DNA of 10,660 nucleotides, taken from contig DUGQ01000091.1 of the NCBI GenBank assembly GCA_013331315.1, forward strand, positions 5,022-15,681. Reading direction: 5' to 3'. Below the pieces are notes generated by a model. That model was not told where the DNA came from. It worked only from the letters and a program-made list of their open reading frames with translations, and searched no databases. This stretch comes from Thermoplasmata archaeon. GTDB taxonomy: Archaea; Thermoplasmatota; Thermoplasmata; UBA10834. Positions 1 to 6,195 of this stretch are shown here, piece by piece. The translations under genes and the position numbers were made by a program. The stretch's first letter is position 1, and each line of letters opens with the position of its first letter.

Positions 1-317
1 CCGAGGAGTATCTTCTCGACCTGCATCTCGGAGTCGGCCTTCTTCCTGAGCTTCTTCCTCGCCTTGAGTATCTCGCCTTCCTTGACCTTGTCCATCAACC
101 AAGGGAACTGGTTGAACAGGGAGTGGTCAGAGACTCTTGTCGACATGTAATAGCTCTGCTGAAGCTGAGCGAGTTCTTCGATCATCTGGAGTGCAAGTGT
201 GGTCTTCCCGGTGCCTGCCATGCCTCTAAGGATCAGCGAGTGGCCTCCGGGACTGGACAGGAACTTGATGATCTCCTTCGGGAATGTCGCCGTGCCAACC
301 TCATTACTCTCTTCCAT
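1..317 (-). CDS. GvpD/RAD55-like P-loop ATPase (partial, C-terminus cut by window edge)
   Basis: About 105 codons are present; the gene leaves the window on the left. The product has a Walker A motif, GMAGTGKTT, at residues 32-40, preceded by FPKEIIKFLSSPGGHSLIL, an arrangement typical of archaeal RecA/RAD55-superfamily ATPases labelled GvpD-like. After the P-loop come a helix and the strand YYMSTRVSD, then a lysine/arginine-rich helical stretch near residues 80-95. Walker B is not within the window. The start is uncertain: ATG at 326, GTG at 320 and ATG at 317 are in frame. The ribosome site GGAG lies one base from 326 but ten from 317, so 317 or 320 fits better. It follows the winged-helix gene by 30 bases and is probably cotranscribed with it. 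GvpD in haloarchaea represses gas-vesicle genes by acting on a partner regulator; a similar ATPase-regulator pairing here is inference. Family assignment is fairly sure, the role is not. Confidence 0.72.
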   Translation of the reverse strand, partial: MEESNEVGTATFPKEIIKFLSSPGGHSLILRGMAGTGKTTLALQMIEELAQLQQSYYMSTRVSDHSLFNQFPWLMDKVKEGEILKARKKLRKKADSEMQVEKILL

Positions 318-347
318 CACAACCATACTCCTTCATCGATGACGCAA

Positions 348-740
348 CTACCGTTCTCTCGGTCGGAGCAGTCCCCCGGCCGATTCCTCCTCCTCTTCCT
401 CGATCAGCTTGATCTCCTTCCATTCGCCGCCGAAGTCCTGGGTCACGCCAGTTATCATCTGGAACCTGACCCTGAGCTTCCCCCCCTCGAAGAATATGTA
501 GGCATTCTTCAGCATCGATTGGTAGAGCACTATCCTCTTCCCCTGTTGCGTGAGGGCCCTATCCACAGCCTTCAGAAGCCCGGCCTTCTCCAACACGTGT
601 ATCCGCCTGTAGCACGCCGCGATCGGTATGTTCAGCTTGGCGCTGAGCTCCAGCGCATGCTTCGGCTTTCGCGAGCATGCGACCAGTATCTTCGCGGCGT
701 ACGTGTCCATTATCAGCCTAGATGCCTCGATGGGGTCCAA
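348..740 (-). CDS. Winged helix-turn-helix transcriptional regulator, 130 aa
   Basis: A small DNA-binding protein. Residues about 10-65 form an ArsR/MarR-like winged helix: helices around TYAAKILVACSRKPKHALEL, recognition helix IPIAACYRRIHVLEKAGLL, then the wing LTQQGKRIVLYQS. Residues 70-105 look beta-rich (AYIFFEGGKLRVRFQMI) and may be a dimerisation or sensing domain. The tail has a run of glutamates (IEEEEEES). The start is TTG at 740: an excellent ribosome site, AGGAGG (749-754), sits eight bases upstream and no in-frame ATG fits. The downstream P-loop ATPase begins about 30 bases after the stop, so the two probably form an operon. The leader carries a 16-base palindrome and a 9-bp inverted repeat around a TATA-like element, which suggests autoregulation (inference). 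The ligand and target genes cannot be told from sequence. Confidence 0.85.
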   Translation of the reverse strand: MDPIEASRLIMDTYAAKILVACSRKPKHALELSAKLNIPIAACYRRIHVLEKAGLLKAVDRALTQQGKRIVLYQSMLKNAYIFFEGGKLRVRFQMITGVTQDFGGEWKEIKLIEEEEEESAGGLLRPRER

Positions 741-748
741 AGGCGTAG

Positions 749-754
749 CCTCCT
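749..754 (-). promoter_or_regulatory. Strong ribosome binding site deciding a TTG start
   Basis: On the minus strand this reads AGGAGG, a near-perfect match to the archaeal anti-Shine-Dalgarno sequence. It lies eight bases before the TTG at 740-738, which makes TTG the initiation codon of the winged-helix regulator. Confidence 0.8.
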
Positions 755-775
755 AAGCATTGCAGAGCCGCAATT

Positions 776-791
776 ACCTGCTAGAGCAGGT
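776..791. promoter_or_regulatory. 16-base palindrome, likely operator or leader hairpin
   Basis: The sequence is ACCTGCT-AG-AGCAGGT, two 7-base arms around a 2-base centre, about 36 bases before the start of the winged-helix regulator. Such compact dyads are typical binding sites for dimeric winged-helix proteins, so it is a candidate autoregulatory operator; in RNA it would be a tight hairpin only if the 2-base loop opened. A second, weaker dyad (ATTGC/GCAAT, 759-774) lies between it and the ribosome site. The dyad is seen directly; the function is inferred. Confidence 0.5.
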
Positions 792-843
792 CATATCGGG
801 GGGTAGCGGCGAAGTGAAGCAACGCTTGTATCCGTGCCGGAGA

Positions 844-876
844 CGAAATAGTTGTCTGGCATTTAATACTATTTCG
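844..876. promoter_or_regulatory. 9-bp inverted repeat flanking a TATA-like element in the divergent promoter region
   Basis: CGAAATAGT (844-852) is exactly inverted as ACTATTTCG (868-876), with a 15-base spacer. The spacer's 3' part together with the right arm holds the AT-rich element ATTTAATACTATTT, which reads as a TATA box on the minus strand (AGTATTAAAT). It sits between the regulator/ATPase pair and the OB-fold gene. If it is the minus promoter, the leader to the TTG start is about 95 bases. A repressor bound to both arms would cover the TATA element. Repeat seen directly; promoter and operator roles inferred. Confidence 0.55.
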
Positions 877-904
877 CTACCCGGTCGTCACGACGATGAG
901 CCTC

Positions 905-953
905 GCAGAGCATTGCTGAAATACTGAGAACGTTGTTTGGGGTAAGGCTCTGC
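905..953. repeat. Spaced inverted repeat GCAGAGC / GCTCTGC
   Basis: GCAGAGC (905-911) is inverted as GCTCTGC (947-953) across 35 bases, upstream of the OB-fold gene. The same heptamer also occurs at 762-768 in the opposite gene's leader, next to GCATTGC in both places (757-763 and 910-916). The right arm lies inside a smaller dyad, GGCT-CTGCT-AGCC (946-958). This could be scattered operator half-sites, a structured leader, or chance. No RNA family is recognised here. Confidence 0.3.
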
Positions 954-1013
954 TAGCCCGCAGCTGAGGGTAGTCAGACCATTCAGGGAGAGCAATCGGA
1001 ACCAGGATAGACC

Positions 1014-1391
1014 ATGAAAGGCTACGTATGCAAGTGCGGATTCAAGACCACGGCGAAGAGGCTCAGGTGTCCCCGTTGCGATAGATTGATGACGCCGTCC
1101 TACTGGCCCAACCAAGGCACAGTACTTGCATACGTGAGGCTCGGGATCGTACCCGTGAAATGTGAGTTCCCCGCGGACCTGCTTCTCGTTGAGATCAAGA
1201 CTGGGCCGAAGATAGTCTGCTGGACGGACACCGAGTTCTCAGTCGGGGACGAAGTGACCTTCGTCCAGCTTGGAGATGCCTGCATCTGCAGCCCCAGGTA
1301 TGACATCAAAGCGGTGTTGCAGGTGCCAACCGACGACTCAGAAGAGGACGGGGGAGATACTGACCAGGGAGAATTGGGGCCCGAGTCCTGA
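1014..1391 (+). CDS. Zinc-ribbon plus OB-fold protein (DUF35-like), 125 aa
   Basis: The N terminus carries a rubredoxin-like zinc ribbon: Cys6-Lys-Cys8-Gly and Cys19-Pro-Arg-Cys22. Residues about 34-100 form a five-strand OB-fold-like stretch beginning GTVLAYVRLG and including LLLVEIKTGPKIVCW and VGDEVTFVQL. This is the layout of the DUF35/COG1545 family, whose members in archaea often assist thiolases and HMG-CoA synthase in the mevalonate route; no such partner is adjacent here, so that role is only possible. The last 20 residues are strongly acidic (DDSEEDGGDTDQ) and lie in the part overlapping the opposite gene. The start ATG has a modest ribosome site (GGAT, six bases upstream). No convincing TATA box lies close upstream; the nearest is near 861. 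An in-frame extension is not favoured. Confidence 0.8.
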   Translation: MKGYVCKCGFKTTAKRLRCPRCDRLMTPSYWPNQGTVLAYVRLGIVPVKCEFPADLLLVEIKTGPKIVCWTDTEFSVGDEVTFVQLGDACICSPRYDIKAVLQVPTDDSEEDGGDTDQGELGPES

Positions 1392-2267
1392 TATGCGCTC
1401 TCTGAGGACCTTCTCGAGGTTCTTCTCGTTCCTCAGCCCGGAGCCTCTGAGGTCGATGACCAGTTCGCAAGTCATGCGCTCGTAGTACACGAGCACGTTG
1501 GTGTAGCCAGCGACGACGTTCACCGCCTCGCTCCCCAAGACCTTCATCACATCATACACCGAACCGGGTCTGTCTGGCAGGTCGACCTTGAGCCTGTAGA
1601 GGCTGGGGTCGTCGTCCAGGAAGACCACGGAAAGAACCCAGGACTCAGGGTCGCCTATGAGCATGATAGGAGCCGATTCCCTACCCAGGAAGTTCCTGTA
1701 CGCCTGAGGGAGCTCGAAGGCCCCATTCTCGATTATGCTTGCCTTCTTCTCTGTCTTCCTCAGAGCCTTGGTCTTCACTGCGCCGCTGTCCAGGGACGCG
1801 CCTCTCGTGTATCTCGTAGCGAGGTCGGACGTCTCCACGAAGAGACAGTCGACGAGGCTGAGGGCGGGGTCGCGCGCGGCCTTCGCGCTGTCGAACTCGC
1901 TCTTGAGTGAGGAGGAGTCTCCGAAGAACGAGAGATCGACCAACATCTCCCATATCATGACGGCGTTCGGTATCGAGCTGACCGTCTCGGAGTTGAGGAT
2001 ATCGATGTTCAGCGACTTGAGGAACTGCGAAGCCTGCGCAAGCGCGCCAGGCTCGTCCCGAACCTGCATGGTCACATAAGCTATCTCTCTGTAGTTCTCA
2101 GGTCCGAAAGGCGACAGGACGATCTCGAAGGCTTCCTTCTTGCCGTATTCGTACTTGAACATCGAGCTGAACACTTCGCTACCGTTGACGAGGCCGAGTG
2201 GTTCGCCCACCTTCGTGCTAATATTGACCTTGCCGGCCTCCATCCGCCCGAAATCCCACAGCTTCAT
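1338..2267 (-). CDS. Protein with two ACT domains, 309 aa
   Basis: A soluble protein with two ACT-type modules. The first lies at residues about 61-135: strand EIAYVTMQVRD, the characteristic turn DEPGALAQ, helix and then LNIDILNSETV. The second lies at about 222-295: LYRLKVDLPDRPGSVYDVM and then VNVVAGYTNVLVYY. ACT modules usually bind amino acids and control biosynthetic enzymes; no catalytic domain is visible, so this is likely a stand-alone sensor or regulatory subunit. A charged linker (KTKALRKTEKKAS, about 175-187) joins the halves. The first 55 residues match nothing I recognise. The ATG start is supported by GAGGAG six bases upstream and a TATA-like element 36-44 bases upstream. The 3' end overlaps the convergent OB-fold gene by 54 bases. 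The ligand and target are unknown. Confidence 0.8.
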   Translation of the reverse strand: MKLWDFGRMEAGKVNISTKVGEPLGLVNGSEVFSSMFKYEYGKKEAFEIVLSPFGPENYREIAYVTMQVRDEPGALAQASQFLKSLNIDILNSETVSSIPNAVMIWEMLVDLSFFGDSSSLKSEFDSAKAARDPALSLVDCLFVETSDLATRYTRGASLDSGAVKTKALRKTEKKASIIENGAFELPQAYRNFLGRESAPIMLIGDPESWVLSVVFLDDDPSLYRLKVDLPDRPGSVYDVMKVLGSEAVNVVAGYTNVLVYYERMTCELVIDLRGSGLRNEKNLEKVLRERISGLGPQFSLVSISPVLF

Positions 2268-2302
2268 TTCGTTCTCCTCGTCGATTCCGTAGGCCTAACC
2301 GA

Positions 2303-2311
2303 ATGATAAAG
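2303..2311 (-). promoter_or_regulatory. TATA-like promoter of the ACT-domain gene
   Basis: The minus strand reads CTTTATCAT, centred 40 bases before the ATG at 2267. A start site about 25 bases downstream would leave a short leader carrying the GAGGAG ribosome site. It implies that the ACT gene has its own promoter despite the same-strand gene upstream. Confidence 0.5.
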
Positions 2312-2325
2312 ATGTTGAGAGCATG

Positions 2326-2739
2326 TCATGATTTTGGCGCAAAGACGTACAGCGTCGGTACTCGGTTTCGAAGGCCTGTCCAATACCCGCACGCCTTGCA
2401 TTTGTATCCCATCGTGACGGACCCGCCATACACCGTCAGATTCTTTATGCGGTTCATACGACCATCACATACCGGGCACGCCCCCGCGGATGTCTTCTCC
2501 TTCGTGTCCCTGCACCTTATCTCCACGGTTGCGAGGTCGTTCGCTAGCGCGAGCTTGCGCACACGCTCCTCGCTCACGGTGTAGTCGGAATCGTGCCTCC
2601 TCAACGAACGTAGAACGAGCTCGGTCAACTTGCGCTGCGAGTTGATGACGCCATGTCTGTCGAGAGCATCCTTGATAGCCTGCACGATCTCTGCATCAGA
2701 AGGAATCCTGTAGGCCATCGAAGCGAGATGGTCGTCCAT
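2326..2739 (-). CDS. Conserved archaeal zinc-ribbon protein with helical N-terminal domain, 137 aa
   Basis: Residues about 12-75 are helical and resemble a helix-turn-helix module (AEIVQAIKDALDRHG, then SQRKLTELVLRSLRR, then VSEERVRKLALAND). Residues about 88-120 form a zinc ribbon: CPVC, then YKCKACGYWTG, with four cysteines in two CxxC knuckles. The C terminus ends in a short beta strand (VPTLYVFAPKS). The architecture suggests a nucleic-acid-binding protein; I do not know a characterised member. ATG at 2739 is preceded by AAAGGT nine bases upstream; the alternative ATG at 2718 lacks a ribosome site. The gene is divergent from the GTPase gene at 2876, with 136 bases between starts, and lies 58 bases upstream of the ACT-domain gene, which seems to have its own promoter. 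Confidence 0.8.
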   Translation of the reverse strand: MDDHLASMAYRIPSDAEIVQAIKDALDRHGVINSQRKLTELVLRSLRRHDSDYTVSEERVRKLALANDLATVEIRCRDTKEKTSAGACPVCDGRMNRIKNLTVYGGSVTMGYKCKACGYWTGLRNRVPTLYVFAPKS

Positions 2740-2828
2740 TTACGAATACCTTTCCACGCCATCGCATGGCACGCCAGCACAGGCCAGATAGGAACCAGAC
2801 AGGCAGGGCGAAGCCCAGTTCATTGGCA

Positions 2829-2839
2829 AAAAATATAAG
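2829..2839 (+). promoter_or_regulatory. TATA box of the COG2403 GTPase gene
   Basis: AAAAATATAAG is a strong archaeal TATA element about 40 bases before the ATG at 2876. Transcription would begin near 2860, just in front of the ribosome site AGGTGA (2863-2868), which lies seven bases before the ATG. Confidence 0.7.
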
Positions 2840-2875
2840 AGAGCAACATCTACCCGCGGGACAGGTGAAGAGGGC

Positions 2876-4186
2876 ATGCGAGCGAAAGTCATCATCATGG
2901 GAGCCGCGGGTAGAGACTTCCACAATTTCAACGTCTACTTCCGCGACAATGCCAACTATGAGGTTGTGGCGTTCACCGCCACGCAGATTCCGAACATCGA
3001 GGGAAGGAAGTACCCGACGAGCTTGGCCGGAAAACTGTACCCGACCGGGATACCGATCCATGCGGAGTCGGAGCTTCCAGCGCTCATCGCGAAGCACAGG
3101 GTGGAGCAGGTTGTATTCGCCTACTCGGACATACAGCACGTCGAGGTCATGCACAAAGCGTCGCTGGTCAACGCTTGTGGGGCGGACTTCAGGCTGATGG
3201 GGGGAAACCAGACTCTTCTGAAGGCGAAGGTGCCCGTCGTCGCCGTGTGTGCGGTAAGGACGGGCTCCGGCAAGTCGCAGACAACAAGGGCGATCGCCTC
3301 GACACTAATAGCCAAGGGGAAGCGAGTGGTCGCAATCAGGCACCCAATGCCATACGGCGACTTGGAGAAGCAGGCCGTCCAGAGGTTCGCCACGTACGAA
3401 GACCTGGACAAACACGAGTGCACCATCGAGGAGCGCGAGGAGTACGAGCCGCACATTGACAAGGGCATCATCGTCTACGCAGGCGTCGATTACGAGAAGA
3501 TACTCAGACAGGCAGAGCAGGAAGCGGATGTCATACTATGGGACGGCGGGAACAACGACACGCCGTTCTACGCCCCGGACCTGCACGTTGTCGTCGCGGA
3601 CCCGCACAGAGCGGGCCACGGAAAGCTATACCACCCTGGCGAGACGAACATGCGTATGGCCGACGTGATAGTGATCAACAAGGTCGACACCGCCGACGCG
3701 AGCAACGTCGAAGCCGTCAGAGCAGTGATAGCCGAGCTGAACCCGAAGGCAAAAGTAATCACAGCGGCCTCGCCGTTGACCGTCGAGGACCCTGAGGCGA
3801 TCAAGGGCAAGAAGGCTCTGGTCATCGAGGATGGCCCCACCGTCACACATGGCGAGATGACCTTTGGCGCTGGATTGATCGCCGCCAAGAACGCGGGCGC
3901 GGGGGAGATAGTCGACCCGAGGCCGTATGCGATTGGCACGATCAAGTCCACCTTCGAGAAGTACTCGCACCTGGAGAAGGTTCTGCCGGCCATGGGCTAC
4001 GGTTCCAGGCAGGTAGAGGAGCTCGAGAATACCATCAACTCGTGTGAATGCGACGTGGTCGTATCCGGGACGCCAATAGACCTCAAGAGAGTCCTGAAGA
4101 ACGTCAACAAGCCTATTGTGAGAGTAAGGTACGACCTCAAGGTGCAGGGTGAACCGAGCCTGGAAGATATCCTCAGGGGACTGTAA
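2876..4186 (+). CDS. COG2403 P-loop GTPase, often labelled cyclic 2,3-diphosphoglycerate synthetase, 436 aa
   Basis: An N-terminal Rossmann-like region opens with VIIMGAAGRDFHNFN (residues 6-20) and continues to about 115. A P-loop, AVRTGSGKSQ, lies at 126-135; WDGGNND at 222-228 fits the Walker B/G3 position; and NKVD at 268-271 matches the G4 guanine-specificity motif. Two further conserved-looking blocks are RHPMPYGDLEKQAVQRF and YHPGETNMRMADV. Length and motif order fit COG2403 predicted GTPases, found in archaea and thermophilic bacteria. Databases often call these cyclic 2,3-diphosphoglycerate synthetase, but the sequence does not look like my recollection of the biochemically studied Methanothermus enzyme, so I leave out a symbol and treat the substrate as open. 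It has its own TATA box and ribosome site and appears to be a single-gene transcript; tRNA-Leu follows 47 bases later on the same strand. Confidence 0.85.
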   Translation: MRAKVIIMGAAGRDFHNFNVYFRDNANYEVVAFTATQIPNIEGRKYPTSLAGKLYPTGIPIHAESELPALIAKHRVEQVVFAYSDIQHVEVMHKASLVNACGADFRLMGGNQTLLKAKVPVVAVCAVRTGSGKSQTTRAIASTLIAKGKRVVAIRHPMPYGDLEKQAVQRFATYEDLDKHECTIEEREEYEPHIDKGIIVYAGVDYEKILRQAEQEADVILWDGGNNDTPFYAPDLHVVVADPHRAGHGKLYHPGETNMRMADVIVINKVDTADASNVEAVRAVIAELNPKAKVITAASPLTVEDPEAIKGKKALVIEDGPTVTHGEMTFGAGLIAAKNAGAGEIVDPRPYAIGTIKSTFEKYSHLEKVLPAMGYGSRQVEELENTINSCECDVVVSGTPIDLKRVLKNVNKPIVRVRYDLKVQGEPSLEDILRGL

Positions 4187-4202
4187 CTGCAATCCTGGAA
4201 GG

Positions 4203-4209
4203 GTTTATG
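4203..4209 (+). promoter_or_regulatory. TATA-like promoter of tRNA-Leu
   Basis: GTTTATG lies about 25-30 bases before the first base of the mature tRNA (4234), the expected spacing for an archaeal tRNA promoter. It starts 17 bases after the stop codon of the GTPase gene. Confidence 0.5.
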
Positions 4210-4233
4210 CGTGTCGAGGGAATTACAGCCCTC

Positions 4234-4341
4234 GCGGGAGTAGCTAAGCCTGGACAAAGGCGCAGGGCTTAAGATTCGGGTATTGTCGAATAGGATATCC
4301 TGTCTCAGAGGAGTCCGGGGGTTCAAATCCCCTCTCCCGCA
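4234..4341 (+). tRNA. tRNA-Leu(UAA) with a 23-base intron
   Basis: The acceptor stem GCGGGAG (4234-4240) pairs perfectly with CTCCCGC (4334-4340); the discriminator is A4341 and CCA is not encoded. The D arm is at 4243-4261. The anticodon stem CAGGG (4263-4267) pairs with TCCTG (4298-4302), with one G-U pair. The spliced loop is C-T-TAA-G-A, giving anticodon UAA at 4270-4272. The T stem GGGGG (4317-4321) pairs with CCCCT (4329-4333) around the loop TTCAAAT. The 14-base variable arm (4303-4316) with a CTC/GAG stem makes it a class II tRNA, as required for leucine. The intron sits at the usual 37/38 position. The opposite-strand kinase gene ends 7 bases beyond the tRNA. Confidence 0.95.
4274..4296 (+). 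other. tRNA intron in a canonical bulge-helix-bulge motif
   Basis: Splicing after G4273 and T4296 restores a normal anticodon arm. The precursor folds into an exact bulge-helix-bulge. The outer helix is the anticodon stem. The central helix is CTTA (4268-4271) with TAGG (4291-4294), including one G-U pair. The 3-base bulges are 4272-4274 and 4295-4297, each cut between the second and third base. The inner helix is TTCG (4275-4278) with CGAA (4287-4290), closed by an 8-base loop. This is the substrate form recognised by the archaeal splicing endonuclease. Confidence 0.92.
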
Positions 4342-4348
4342 CAGAATC

Positions 4349-6154
4349 CTAGGCGGTGTCACCCAAGAACCTGAACAGGCCCTGGGGCACGTCTATCTCG
4401 AACCGGGCACCCTCTCCCGGAGTGCCCGTCTCCCTTATCGAGTACCCTGTTATCCCGAGGATCTCACGGATCAGGAACAACCCTAGTCCAGTGTTCTTCC
4501 CGTAACCTCTCTGGAATACCTTGTCCTTCTCATCGGGAGAAATGCCGACGCCGTCATCCTTGACCACGAGCCTGAGACTGTCACCTACGGCCTCGTACGA
4601 GAACGAGATTGTGCTGACACTCTCCCCGTGACGTACTGCGTTGTCCAGGAGATTCACGAAGACCTTCTCGAGCATGGGATCCGCCCAGAGTTCGAGCCCG
4701 TCCAGCCTCGAATCGATGGAGATATCGTTCACATCCACAGCGGCCAAAGCGCTGTCCAGGGCGACCTCCGCGCTAATCCATTCCGGTTCAATAGATCCGG
4801 CCTTCTGATAGTCGCGCGTGAACTCCAGCTGGTCGAATATCGCCCTTGATGCCTCCTGGGCCTTTCCGATGTGACCTGAAGCTCGATCTGATTGACAGTC
4901 TCTGACCGCCATATCAAGATACCCCGTGAGGACAACCAGCTGATTCACCAGGTCATGCCTTGATACAGAATCCAGCAGCTTCAGCTTCTCATTGACCTTT
5001 CTCAGAGCCTCCTCGGCTCTCTTTCTCTCGGTAACGTCACGTGCGATCGTGAGATAGATCGGCGTCCCGGCCAGAGAGAGCAGTCTGACATTGAGTTCCA
5101 CCGGGAACTTGGTGCCGTCCTTTCGGACGTGGACCACCTCGAATGATGCCGACCCATTTCTCGCAATCTCCTCGAGTCTCGAATCTACGAGCTTCGCGGA
5201 CTCCTCGTCGTCGATATCCTTCGGCGACATCTCCAAGAGTTCTTCCCGCGAGTATCCGAGGCCATCGCAGGCGACTTGGTTCACATCCGAGAACTTCCCG
5301 TCGCTCCCATGTATGAAGAGAGCGTCGCCCGCGTTGTCGAAAAGCGCCCTGTATCTCTCCTCGGACGAACGTAGGGCGTCCTCGACGGCCTTCAGTTCGG
5401 ATGTGCCTATCAGGATCGCGAAGCCGCCCGCAAGGGTGCCGTCCGGGTTCATCAGAGGGGCGGCGAAGGCTCTGAACGGCTGACCCTCCTTGCTGCCAGG
5501 TAGCGCATTCAGTACGTCCTGTATCAGCAACTCCTTCCCGGAGAGCACGTCCTCAAGATACGATGACATCTTCGTCTCTTCGAAGGATTCCAGCAACTGA
5601 ATCGCGGGCCTGCCTATCACCGTCTCGTGGGCCAGGCCCGTTATCTTCTCAGCACCGGGGTTCCAAACAGTAACGATGGATTGATCATCGAAGGCCACGA
5701 ACCCGATGAAATCGATCTTCTTGATCAACTCGGAGAATATCCGCTCCCTCTTGTCAAGGTGCTCCATCCTGTTGTACTGGGCCAGCTTGTTGATCATCAT
5801 CGTGAGCTCAGCGAACTGCGCCTTGAGGTCGGTCCCCTTCTGTATGTAGAGGTCAGCGCCATTGTTCAACGCCTCCCTGGCAACCTCCTCCCGGCCCTTT
5901 CCCGTGAACATGATGAACGGAGTGGTGTCCCCCCTCTCCCTGAGCCCTTTCAGGAACTCAAGCCCGTTCACCTCGGGCATGCTGTAGTCCGCGACTATGA
6001 CATCGAACTCCTCGCGCTCGAGCTTCTCGAAAGCCTCGTGTGCGGACATCACGCACTCGAGCCTCATCGCAGAGTCCTTCTCCAGGATCAATTTGGAGAG
6101 TTCAAGGAAGCTCTTCTCGTCGTCGACCAGTAGTACACGTATAGGTCCGTTCAT
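4349..6154 (-). CDS. Receiver-PAS-PAS hybrid sensor histidine kinase, 601 aa
   Basis: Domains in order: a receiver (residues 5-120, acidic pocket D11/D12, phospho-acceptor D56 in VADYSMPE, T84, K106); PAS 1 (about 140-250); PAS 2 (about 260-380, ending with the PAC-like TIARDVTERKRAEEAL); then a kinase core with H-box SRHDLVNQL (His400), N-box VNLLDNAVRHG, G1 DDGVGI, an F-box-like FQRGYG and G2 NTGLGLFLIREIL. There is no transmembrane segment, so it is a cytosolic sensor. Start choice: an in-frame ATG at 6265 overlaps the upstream stop as ATGA and would add 37 residues. Those codons have only about half G/C at third positions, unlike the rest of the gene, lack a ribosome site and contain a TATA-like element, so I prefer 6154, one residue before the receiver fold begins. 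The gene is a paralogue of the upstream kinase and lacks a DNA-binding output domain. Confidence 0.88.
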   Translation of the reverse strand: MNGPIRVLLVDDEKSFLELSKLILEKDSAMRLECVMSAHEAFEKLEREEFDVIVADYSMPEVNGLEFLKGLRERGDTTPFIMFTGKGREEVAREALNNGADLYIQKGTDLKAQFAELTMMINKLAQYNRMEHLDKRERIFSELIKKIDFIGFVAFDDQSIVTVWNPGAEKITGLAHETVIGRPAIQLLESFEETKMSSYLEDVLSGKELLIQDVLNALPGSKEGQPFRAFAAPLMNPDGTLAGGFAILIGTSELKAVEDALRSSEERYRALFDNAGDALFIHGSDGKFSDVNQVACDGLGYSREELLEMSPKDIDDEESAKLVDSRLEEIARNGSASFEVVHVRKDGTKFPVELNVRLLSLAGTPIYLTIARDVTERKRAEEALRKVNEKLKLLDSVSRHDLVNQLVVLTGYLDMAVRDCQSDRASGHIGKAQEASRAIFDQLEFTRDYQKAGSIEPEWISAEVALDSALAAVDVNDISIDSRLDGLELWADPMLEKVFVNLLDNAVRHGESVSTISFSYEAVGDSLRLVVKDDGVGISPDEKDKVFQRGYGKNTGLGLFLIREILGITGYSIRETGTPGEGARFEIDVPQGLFRFLGDTA

Positions 6155-6195
6155 TGTTGCAACCAGGAATTCTGAGGATTCGGCGTCTAGCCCTC

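Noticed and set aside
896..919. Seven-codon frame starting at ATG 896 in the divergent gap
   Set aside because: Too short to support, no ribosome site, and expected by chance.
888..1115. A 75-codon minus-strand frame across the start of the OB-fold gene
   Set aside because: No motif and it overlaps the zinc-ribbon coding region; an antisense shadow.
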